Of a stretch of DNA of 64,000 nucleotides, positions 50,602-60,202 are shown piece after piece. A program made the translations under genes and the position numbers. Numbering within the stretch: position 1 is the first letter of the stretch; the number at the start of each line of letters is the position of its first letter. The DNA is from Coriaria nepalensis (taxonomy: Eukaryota; Streptophyta; Magnoliopsida; Cucurbitales; Coriariaceae), in the NCBI GenBank assembly GCA_027186245.1, contig CP114489.1, forward strand, positions 1,681,501 through 1,745,500, in the 5' to 3' direction. The notes below the pieces were generated by a model. The model was not told the DNA's origin. It made no database searches and worked only from the letters and a program-made list of their open reading frames with translations.

Positions 50602-51221
50602 ACAATATAACTAAACTTATTATAATTAGTTGAAGTGTTATTGGTTGATCATCTTAAAAGTAAATAAGTGGTCAAATGTTTGTTCAGACCATGTCACACT
50701 ACAATCAAATATAGATTAGTGAGATTTGTACATGTAAACTGGAAAGTCTGGAAGAACAGGAAAAGTGAGAGACTAAAGTAACTATCATCTTTCTTCCATT
50801 GTGAAATTTTTACCTTATATACTATTGAGAAAGAGTATACGATACAGAAGAACTTCTTTGAGCAATGGCAAGGAATATTAACTAGTACATATGAGGAGAC
50901 TTGACCATCTAACATTATTTGTTAAACAAAATGAGATTAAAGTAAATCCCTTCATTGCTTGATGGGTGAAAAATGAAGACCGGTATAGTTTGTTGTATTA
51001 TTGAGTGGAATGTTAGACTAAGCAAAAGAATGTATGCACTATGTATTACAGGAATCCTTCACTGTACTAGTACAAGAACAATCCGATGGTGTGTGTACCT
51101 GCTGCCTCATCAGGGTCGACTGTGCGGTTACCTCTATCTACCTTGAGTTGGATCTTTGTAGCGTGATCAAAATGTCAGGAAATAAAAATGGGTGATGGCC
51201 ATGTTCCTTCCCTTGGTATAA
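50602..51221. other. Intergenic, between pseudogene and SDS 3' end
   Basis: Contains the probable SDS 3' UTR on the minus strand (about 51,050-51,221). Otherwise AT-rich without recognisable features. Confidence 0.5.
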
Positions 51222-54200
51222 TCATACATACCTTAGCAACCACTCTAGACTCTGTTTAAGTTTGAGTAACATCTATCAGAGACCTTGACAAGCTTTTGAA
51301 AATAATAGATGTTGATGTTAATGTCAAGCGTTCAAGAAGTAAAAGTTACTGAGCATACCTCTATGCATTCAGGCAAATCATCTGACATTGTCCTGACATG
51401 TGTCTGCAAAATCATGGGAATCACAGGAACCCAACATTAAAAGGGGATATTACCAATTTATCAACTGTGGAACTCATTTACGGAGGGAAATCATGGAAGT
51501 CCTGAGTAACTACTACCTCCATCACTCGTTGATGGGATGCATCTTGGTTGCCTTCCAGAGAAGCTAGAATGACCAATGCAGCAGCAATGGTTGAGGGCCG
51601 ATAACGCATCAAGACACGGTCTGATAACACTAAAATTGACAGGTAGTTGGCCCTCTTCTCCACGGACGAATCAGCTCTAGCAGCTTTCAGGTAGAACCTA
51701 TTATATATCACAGTAGAAATATAAGACTCAGTTCTCAGTTAGCTCTCAGTTTATATGGAAAGCGGAGGGAGAAGGTGCGTACCATAAGAAGTTGTAAACA
51801 GTTGGTAGGAAACAGCGGAATTTGAGGACCTCTTCAACTAGCCATTCCATGGCAATAACTTCTCTTCTGTTGTAAATGTTGCTATCTACAAAGAAATTAT
51901 TTCGCCGCACACTGAAATGCCAATGAAGAGTTTAGTTTTTTTCCTTCTGATAGAAATTTAAGAATGATTGGATGGAGAGGGGGAAAAAAGGATGGGAAGG
52001 ATATTTGTACCTGTTATAGGGTTGATTTTCTTCTAGCCTAGTGGCCAATATAAGGCATGCAATTCCAAGAATTTGAAAGAACCTTCTGTTTTTGAAGAAT
52101 CCTTCGCTTAGGAACTTGTCGAGGATGGCAACTCCTAGAAACATAGTCTCCTGGTGAAGCTCCAAGTCAGTAGATTGCTGCCAAAACAAATTGAACACAT
52201 TTAAAAAGTATACGTAATACTGAGGCATTGATCAATATAATAGCATCACATGAAGAGAATCCATATTAACCAAGGCTTCTAGAATTGAGCACTACTACAA
52301 TTTAACTATTGAAAAGTGATAACTGTTTCTGCGTGAATTCTTTATTATTCTTCACTATCAGATAGTCTGTAATGACAGTGACACTAGTTGATATTCTCAG
52401 TCACTGTGAGCCCTCTCGGTTCACAAATCTGTCCTCCAGTCCAAAAGAGTAAGCCTACGGAATTAGTTGTTCTGTACAGATTCTACACAATAACACACTA
52501 GATTGTATTGGAGCTTATAAGATCATTCTGGGCAAATGTATGTACAGATTATGTTTTCCTTTTCTGCTAAGAAAAATGAAATAATCTTCCATTATGACAC
52601 GCGCAAGGAATTTTTGGGCCATAAAGACCAAAGTGCCCTTAAGAAACGTGCCTAGTAGAAGTTGTAGAACAATTTGTTCTGAGAGAATACAGGAAGATAC
52701 ACTGCGTCACTGATAACAAAACTGAATCCTTAAACTGAGACACGTGTCCAAATATGATATGATTGGTGACCGTGGTGCATGTAAAACGGTGTAGTGAAAT
52801 ATTTTTGCTGTTATTTTTCCTAACCGACTGTAGCACATTTAAGCGTGTCAAAGTCTTAACTGTGTTGGAGCACTGAGGTGTAAACATGGTGTATTCGAAG
52901 TTCGATCATAAGTCCGACCTAATTGCCATTTAAAAGTACAATTTACCTCAACGATCCAATGGACCATCTGTGACCGTTCCTGGAGGATGTGATCACCGCA
53001 ATCCAAAACGATGTGCTGTCCTTCTCTTTTTCTGAGCATTCGGTAGCTCTCTTCGTCCTCCTTGTTTTCAAACTTCAAAAACTAAAAGTCATATTCATAT
53101 AGCTATGTCAATGATGTCATGTAGCTAAGAAAGTAAAAGAAAGAAAATGAATAAAAAAGGGGTTATGAATCTGATACTTCACATTTCACAGTAGACAAAA
53201 CATACCGAAGAATGATCTTTATACTCTTCCTCAAGGTGCGAAACTCTGGCGTCTAGCGAGGTGGTTGATCTGGAAAATTCCTCTCTGTACTGAATTAACA
53301 GGGAGAAAGTAGGTGAAGGAGTTGAATCTCCTAAGGATCGTTCTGAAAATTCGCTTCCAGAATCGAGGAAAACAGATAAAGTCGAATCGGAGAATTCTGG
53401 ATCCGAATTATCCTGGTAAATCTCCGACTGGAGCTCAGAAAATGCTTGGCTGGACGAGTATTCTGAAATGTCCTCATAAGAGAATTTTTCCGTGCAAGCG
53501 AGATTGGAGTCAAATACGAAACACTTTGGCCACTGCTCTGTAATCGAATCAGAGTTTGAAACGCTGAAACCGGCATCAATGTCGTTTCTCCGATTATTCT
53601 GTAATACAAATTCCAGTGCTCTGTTTTCAGAGACCTCGACTTCATTCTCTGTTAATGAACCGATGCTCTTAGGCTTGGCTTTAGAGCTGCATTCAACGCC
53701 GGAAGTGACTGAGACGACTTCCTCTGCCTTAACCTTCGCGGATTCATTGTCACATCCAGCACTGGAGTCATTGTCGACGCAGGAAATTTCTGATCGTGAA
53801 ACTGCTTTAGAACCTTCATTTTCTCCAATCTCTTTGGCAATAACAGTTTTACTCTTGAGCTTGGAACTTCTCTTTCCATGAAATTCAACTCCAACACTAG
53901 AGTTCGACTCTACGTACGACGATTCAGACGCTTCAGCTTCACTGACGCCAACCTCTTTTCTCTCCTCTTTCCGTTCGCTTTCCATTTGTCTATAATAAGA
54001 CCGCGTGATTCTACGTAACGGTTGGTCTGAGAACTTCTCATTTCGATCGATTAGATTTCTAGAGCCGTCAATCTCACTGAACTGTCTCTTCTTCGCTTTC
54101 CTCTCCGATCCACCATTAACTCCACTCAAATCACACGAAACTTCAACTCCGAAGCACGAGCACGGGCTAGAATCCACAGAAAAGCTAGAAAAATCGGAAT

Positions 54201-54348
54201 TCTTACCGAAACTCTTCAAATTGGAGGAAGGCAGAACTGGTGAGATCTGAGTTCGTCTCCGGCGAGCAATGTCGGAGCGGAGCTTCTTCTTAATGTACGG
54301 CTGCGATTCGAAAAGTTCTGGTTTCGCTCTCTTCGAACTGATCTTCAT
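51222..54348 (-). CDS. SDS: Meiotic cyclin SOLO DANCERS (SDS)
   Basis: Meiosis-specific cyclin needed for homologue pairing and recombination in plants. Exons read from the right: 54348-53206, 53081-52947, 52177-52011, 51911-51783, 51697-51517, 51403-51359 and 51251-51222. They sum to 1830 nt, 609 residues (Arabidopsis SDS is about 578). The first 381 residues, all in exon 1, are a long disordered region with conserved blocks KKLRSDIARRRRTQISPVLP, RRITRSY and a DSGSEFSERS segment. The cyclin N-box follows at about 405-520 (MVHWIVE, ETMFLGVAILDKFLS, LATRLEENQPYNS, VIAMEWLVEEVLKF) and the C-box continues through FLWFYLKAARAD to DDLPECIESLEWLL. The last exon reads through a possible donor at 51231 to a TGA at 51222, giving SLEWLLRYV, close to the Arabidopsis end. 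The family match is strong across all exons. Confidence 0.92.
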
Positions 54349-54732
54349 TGTTAGAGAGCTAAGGAAGTTAAGATGGAATTTGAATATTGAGCGAGAGTGA
54401 GAATTTTATTTCCGGCTCGTCCAATGAGAAGGTGAATCCCGAGGGAGCGAGTGCAAGCCGCGAGTACAATAAAACGGTTATGGAAGTTGCGGTTCAGGAC
54501 TTTGGGGGTGACCTGGTGGGTTCTTAAAATGGAGGGTCCCACGTACAATTAACAAAATAGAATGGAAGGTTTCTAAAATTAGATACAACAGTACCCCATC
54601 ACGGCCTCACATCATTTGCTGATTCGTGGGTCCCAATTAATCGACGGCTATAAAACGTTGATCGTTGAAATTTAAAGACATATAACTAAGATATGATGAA
54701 TACAGGCTTAAGAAAATTCGTATACCTGTGAG
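54349..54732. promoter_or_regulatory. Intergenic region divergent between SDS and snoRNA locus
   Basis: About 500 bp separates the SDS start from the TATA box of the oppositely oriented snoRNA locus. It must hold the SDS promoter and leader. No specific SDS regulatory motif was identified. Confidence 0.5.
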
Positions 54733-54855
54733 TGGGCTGAAATAATGGACTAGAGGATGATGGGCTCAGATTCAGCAGGCCTAACCGGTTTTTCCCTGTT
54801 GGCCCAGTTGAAATGAAAATCCCAGCCTAGGGTTTAGGAGCTGCACTCTATAAAA
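54733..54855 (+). promoter_or_regulatory. Plant snoRNA-type Pol II promoter: site II elements, telo box, TATA box
   Basis: Site II motifs (TGGGCT at 54733 and 54761, GGCCCA at 54801, the reverse form), then an inverted telo box TAGGGTTT at 54828-54835, then TATAAAA at 54849-54855. This combination and order is characteristic of plant snoRNA and ribosome-biogenesis gene promoters. Expected transcription start is near 54,880, about 210 bp before the first snoRNA unit. All motifs are directly visible; the promoter role is inferred. Confidence 0.7.
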
Positions 54856-55088
54856 TGCCCTCTTTGATCTTGAGTCTGCTACAAAGTGTTTCACTTGTTC
54901 GAATGGGTTTGTCTAGCTTTTTCTTTCTTCTTTAACGCTCTGATCTGATCTTCAAGTTGTCAAACTGGGTTTGTTTGTTTGTTTTACAGAGGTAAATTCG
55001 AGCTGGAATAGAGTTTTAGAGGTTATACGCTTTTGCTTTTCCTTTTGATTTTTGTTCCAGTAAATAAAACAAACATACGTTTTGTATC

Positions 55089-55179
55089 AGCCTCGATGAT
55101 GATTAAACAAAATTAACTTTCGTTCTTCTGAGATTTCCCATGCGGAAGATCATTTTTGGAGACCTGAACTGAAGAGGCT
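55089..55179 (+). ncRNA. U59: Box C/D snoRNA, U59/snR54-like double guide
   Basis: A 91-nt unit with terminal stem AGCCTC (55089-55094) pairing GAGGCT (55174-55179), perfect box C ATGATGA (55096-55102), D' box CTGA (55128-55131) and D box CTGA (55169-55172). Upstream of D', the guide TAACTTTCGTTCTT is complementary for 14 nt to the conserved 18S rRNA segment AAGAACGAAAGTTA, the target of human U59 and yeast snR54; the fifth base before D' pairs with the adenosine they methylate. Upstream of D, TTGGAGACCTG complements 25S rRNA CAGGUCUCCAA, a conserved segment. A second CTGA at 55164-55167 is an alternative D box. rRNA sequences are recalled, not searched. The canonical boxes plus stem make this a confident call. 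Confidence 0.85.
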
Positions 55180-55288
55180 TGGCTTTTTCCTTTTTCTTTT
55201 TTTTTATTCATAAACTTTCGTTCGTCTGTTTTGAAAGAATTTCGATGGCTAATTTTAAACATAAAATTGGATACGAAATTGAATCTTG

Positions 55289-55370
55289 TATTGACTCTGA
55301 GGATGATAATCTTTTTGCCTGACTGTATGAATGGTGAGAATCAATGGAGACCTGAACTGAAGAGTTAATA
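55289..55370 (+). ncRNA. Second box C/D snoRNA-like unit
   Basis: An 82-nt unit: terminal stem of ten pairs with one G-U (TATTGACTCT, 55289-55298, with AGAGTTAATA, 55361-55370), box C AGGATGA at 55300-55306 (one change from RUGAUGA), D' box CTGA at 55319-55322 and D box CTGA at 55357-55360. The 20 nt ending the unit, TGGAGACCTGAACTGAAGAG, are identical to those of the first unit, so the 25S-directed D guide is shared. The D' guide (ATAATCTTTTTGC) differs and I do not recognise its target. Either a functional paralogue with a changed guide or a decaying copy. Confidence 0.6.
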
Positions 55371-55521
55371 GAGAAAAAATCTTAATTGTTCTAATAATGT
55401 CTAGTATAAATGTTCCAAATGATTTGAACATTCTTACTTTCATTTCAGTGATTGCTATATGTTGATGATATTTTCGGAATCGACTTCGAAGTCGATTAGG
55501 ATGTTAAATTTGGATTTCAAA

Positions 55522-55593
55522 GTGACTCTAATGGTATCTAGTTATAAAAACTTTCCTTCTCCTGAAAATTGGAGACCTGAACTGAAGAGTAAC
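55522..55593 (+). ncRNA. Third snoRNA-like unit, probably degenerate
   Basis: Same 20-nt D-box end as the other two units. Terminal stem GTGACTCT/AGAGTAAC has one mismatch. D box CTGA at 55582-55585 and D' CTGA at 55562-55565 remain. The D' guide AACTTTCCTTCTC is recognisably the U59 guide with two substitutions. Box C has degraded to about ATGGTAT, so stable snoRNP assembly is doubtful. Best read as a decayed copy of unit one. Confidence 0.5.
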
Positions 55594-57721
55594 CTAACAA
55601 TCAATCACAAACGAGAATGGAGATTACAGGAAGATAAACTCTTGGACCGTGAAACTTGGCCCATTCTCTACTAATAACACGAATTGGCCCATTCTTAATT
55701 AGGTTGATCACTAGGCTGTCTCGACTCCCATTCTGTGAGTTTTTTTTGGGCTAAAGCCCATTCTGTGATTAACTCACGTAATAGGAAGACAAGAACACAG
55801 AAAGGCATTTCAAAATTTACCTACACATTATAAATAGTTATATATATTTATATAATAAAATTTCCATAAATTAATATTTTATTTTATTTTAAATTTGTTT
55901 AAAAGAAGAAGGTGGAATTCATTTATTAATACGAAAAGTTAATGGGTCTTTCATAGCGTTACATCAGTATGGATAGTGGATAAGAAAATGTGAAAGAAAA
56001 GAAAAAGGAAAAAGGATGATGATAATGATGATGAGGTTTGAATGTGTTGTCGATACTGATTACAAAAGGGTAAAAAAGAAAAGTAAGAAGAAAAAGTCAG
56101 GACCCATTTCCAGATTTTCTTATCTCCTTCTTCTTCCTAATTTCCAATAAGTTGGTATGTCATGTGGCTTCCCATTGCCATTTCAGGACCAGTTTACACC
56201 CACCGATTCCTCTTCCTTTTCCTTTTTCTCTAGATACGTGTCTCAGTCTGGCTGGAACATCACGATAACAACAAAACAGCTAAGAAACATATTTCATGAT
56301 CGTACAAAAAAGGGAGATTGATTAATTCAATTAAACATTAGAATGTGTTTTTCACGTTCTCGCTAGTTTCTACGAATGTTGATCATCATAATATTTTACT
56401 AAAGATCTTGATCATCATCTATTCTCACTAAAAACTATTCGTCAAGTGTTCTGTGACGCTTCACTCTAACAAATGGGTGAATCTAAGGTTACTCTTACCA
56501 TCGACTAATGGAGTAGAACTTGCATGATTCAATGATGCCTTAGTACGGAGAGAGAGACAGAGGCTATGGAAATAGTTAAAGCAAATTCAGCTTTTTTTTT
56601 TTTTTAATCTGTAACAGACGAAGCATCAATGATGAAAAAGAAGAAGATGTTGTGATTCTTAATATGAAATGAAGATAGATGAGCTCGAGTAGTCAAGTTA
56701 TCAGGTTATGATGATGCCCAATGGGCAATGGGGCAGGGGACCTGTTCAAGAAACCATATGTCGAACATGGTAGTTGATTGGTCAAAACTAATAGGAAAAA
56801 AAAAACAAAAACAAAAACAAAAACAAAAAGTAAGGTGAAAAGAATCCTAAAATGATGTTTGTTTTTGACAAAACAAAGCTCACATGCTAATTACATTACA
56901 CCACTACCTCATGTTAAGGTAGTAGTCGAAAGCAATTAGTAGCCAGGAAGATTGACCTAAACAGTGATCAGATCTAGAGATTTAACATAATTATAATTAT
57001 TAATTACCCACGGGTTGTAATGATTATACAAAACTCACTTTAACTAATTAATATTAATAAAATAAAATAAAATAAAAACCGTACAATTTATATACCAACT
57101 AAATCATATTATATATTATGCTTACACACCCAGCAGGTAGAAAAGTTATCTTATCGACAAGGTGGTTAAACCGCAATTTTGTAAGTTATCTAAGTATGTG
57201 TTTGGTCGGATTTGACTAAGTTAAGTGACTAGTCTGACTCCATGTAAGGGAGGGAGGGGCTTGTGTCCAGCACACGTACAAGACTAATGCCTTTGTCATT
57301 TATTGACAGGCCTAATTTTTAATAATAAGCCAAAACATCAATATATCATAAACATATTTTAATTACTGCTTAATCACTTAATCTCGAAATGATTAAATTT
57401 AAACTATAAACATGTATAATTATACTATACAATTAAAGCATTGGGAAATTGTTTAGTAGTAATTTGATCTATTAAGTGAATTACTTTGGATATGAATCAA
57501 ACAAAGTGAACACAACTTTTGAATCTGAGGAGAGTTTCTTTTAATTGATTTACAAAACGACACCACTTTTTAATCATCTTAATGCCACTCCCCTCTTCCT
57601 ATATAATCTCCCTTCTCAACTCCCACGTAGCACAAGAAACTAAACTTCTTTCCTCTTTGTTGTTCCTAATAAACTTTGATCAATTAAGATACCAATTAGA
57701 TTAAGTAATTAATTTGTATCG
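55594..57721. other. Intergenic between snoRNA cluster and first VIT1 gene
   Basis: AT-rich, with AAAAC repeats near 56802-56829 and AAAAT repeats near 57057-57076. No gene recognised. The last 120 bp hold the VIT1 promoter and leader. Confidence 0.5.
57598..57606 (+). promoter_or_regulatory. TATA box of the first VIT1 gene
   Basis: CTATATAAT at about 57598-57606, in a C/T-rich context 115 bp before the ATG. Implies a leader of roughly 85-90 nt. Confidence 0.55.
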
Positions 57722-58191
57722 ATGGCGGAAAACGGGCACACAGTAGACCCGGAGAAGCAGAGATTACTTCTTCAAGACCATGAGGAAAAACACTTCATGT
57801 CGAGTGAAGTTGTTCGTGACATCATCATCGGTGTTTCCGACGGTCTTACTGTCCCTTTTGCCCTTGCTGCCGGTCTCTCAGGTGCTGATGTTACCTCCGG
57901 CATCATACTTGTTGCTGGTGTTGCTGAGGTGGCAGCTGGGGCCATCTCTATGGGACTTGGCGGGTATGTACTACTCGAGTTATGTTTTAATTAGTTCAAT
58001 TTGGAGACAGAATTTGTTAAATAAATACAAAATTTTTAAATCTATGAAATATTGCAGGTATCTTGCAGCCAAAAGTGAAGCTGATCACTACCTGAGAGAA
58101 CTACAGAGAGAACAAGATGAGATCATTGCGGTACCAGATATAGGTCAATTATTTTATTAGTTCACGAATTTTCTTCCTTCTTTTAGTGTTA

Positions 58192-58225
<34 letters not shown>

Positions 58226-58981
58226 GTAATATATATATATTCATCCATATATATATATAAAACACAATGGCATTGTATTATACGTAATGTATAAATGAAT
58301 TAATACTAAGAACAGTTAAATCTTAGAGAAATAAATCTTTCTTTCAACTTTTAAGATGGCGAAGTCAAGAAATGAAAAATAAAAAGAAGAAATCAAGAAA
58401 AGCCCATCATGATCTGTCCCACCTACAGCTTTAGAGCCTAAACATGATTATATAATACTAATTAATTCGTTAAAACTCTCTAATTTGCAGAGGCTGCAGA
58501 GATTGCAGAAATACTAGCAGAATATGGGATCGAACCTCATGAATATGGACCAGTTGTTAACGCTTTGAGAAGGAACCCACAACACTGGCTTGATTTCATG
58601 ATGAAGTAAATCATATATATATACATAATTAATTAATCATTAGTGACTAATTACTAATTAGTTAAAGTTATGGCTGGGTTCAGGTTCGAGCTGGGACTGG
58701 AGAAGCCGGATCCGATGAGGGCATTGCAGAGTGCGCTAACGATTGCGGTTTCATACATAATGGGAGGATTCGTGCCCCTTCTGCCCTACATGGTGTTTTC
58801 AATTGCTAATGAAGCTGTGGTTGCATCTGTCATTCTAACCCTAGTTGCTTTACTCATCTTTGGATTTGCCAAGGGTCATTTTACGGGCAGTCAGCCTTTC
58901 AAGAGTGCCTTCCAAACTGCCTTTATCGGCGCCGTTGCTTCTGCTGCTGCTTATTCCATTGCTAAAGTTATTAGAAAGTAA
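57722..58981 (+). CDS. VIT1: Vacuolar iron transporter VIT1-like (copy A)
   Basis: Tonoplast Fe2+/Mn2+ importer of the CCC1/VIT1 family, which stores iron in the vacuole by proton antiport. Exons 57722-57963, 58058-58143, 58491-58605 and 58684-58981 total 741 nt, 246 residues, matching the family length. TM1 contains SDGLTVPFALAAGLSGA with D40; TM2 contains E69 and M77 in AEVAAGAISMGLGG, equivalent to the D43/E72/M80 metal-path residues described for the Eucalyptus VIT1 structure. The cytosolic metal-binding domain follows (EADHYLRELQREQDEI, EAAEIAEILAEYGIEPHEY) with its glutamates, then FMMKFELGLEKPDP and three C-terminal helices. Full VIT1 with a metal-binding domain, not the short VTL/nodulin-21 type. 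Copy B lies 1.2 kb downstream in the same orientation. Confidence 0.95.
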
Positions 58982-60202
58982 TAACTTTGTTGATTAAATT
59001 CACTTCGATCGCTACCTTGTTTTTTGTTTTTTGTTTTTAATATCCTTTTCCTTGATCTTGGTTGTATGCGATCTACGTACGTACTTGAAAATTTTTTTAT
59101 ATCCATCGATCTCGATTAGTTATAAAGTGCATAATCAAGTGATTAATCTATTGAGGTTTTTTTTTTCTTTTTTGCTAAAGTAGTTGTGAATTTGAAGGAG
59201 TAGTGGTTGGAACCCTAGCGCCATTCGCCATGATACTTTGTCGATCATGGCGGCCTCCACAACAACGACAGAAAAATGGCTAATAGGTAAAATAAGATTG
59301 TAACGTCGCTTTGGATTGTCTCTAAAGTTGATGTTACTTCGATCGGGCTGTCAAAATTGATGTCCATCTAGATGTGAGTCGTAAAAAATTTTAGTGATTG
59401 CATTATAACCAAGATCGTGTGTAGAAGTGGAAGGGAGTGATAGATCTAAGATTATGAACTAAACCTATTCTTATGTCTATAAATCCTCAACAATTATTCA
59501 CATGAACTAATGAAATTCGGTAACGCAAATACATGGATTAACGGAAAAATCAAACATAAGTAGGGAAATTTGAGAAGGGTTAAAAGCTAATCACATCAAT
59601 AAGTAATAAATGTAATCAATTGTTACATCAAAACTATGGACCATAGTTCCTCTAAAGCTAATTTTGTAAAATTCTAATAAAAATTTAATGTGACGAGAGG
59701 TGTAAAACTAATGCCAGTTGTAATTGCACGAGATATCATCTATCCTATTTTTAAAAAAAATGAAAGTAGATGAAACAAAATTTGTCTCATGAGATGGCAG
59801 CATGCGTGACGTGTCACTAGGTTTGATACATGTTACAAAGGTATAAGGTAACACAGATTATACATTTATATTATATGATCAGATCATATAATATAATATT
59901 TGGATTATAAAAATGATTAGGGTAGATAAATATGAAAAAGACACGAACTTCCCATAAACAGAAGATTAGAGCAATCAACAAATCACATAACGCTCGCTAT
60001 AAAACAAACAAATAAAAGCTATGAACTTACTTCCCTTTATATGCTAACAGACACTCCTTTTTATATGCAAACGCTTCAAAATATTTTCTTGAGAAAATTC
60101 TCTTCCGTTTTGGTTTTGTCCCTCCTTTTGTTTTTCCTCACTTTCTTCTGGAAATTCAAAGAAATTAAAAGAAAAAAAATAATAAAAAGAAGAGTCATTA
60201 GA
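58982..60202. other. Intergenic between the two VIT1 copies
   Basis: Holds the 3' UTR of copy A and the promoter of copy B. Contains a short perfect palindrome with 15-bp arms (59866-59896) and a TATA box at 59998. No gene or remnant found. Confidence 0.5.
59998..60004 (+). promoter_or_regulatory. TATA box of the second VIT1 gene
   Basis: TATAAAA 205 bp before the assigned ATG at 60203. Predicted start of transcription near 60,030, only a few bases before an in-frame ATG at 60041. Confidence 0.55.

Noticed and set aside
53313..54250. Antisense frames over SDS exon 1
   Set aside because: Shadows of the serine-rich SDS N-terminal coding region.
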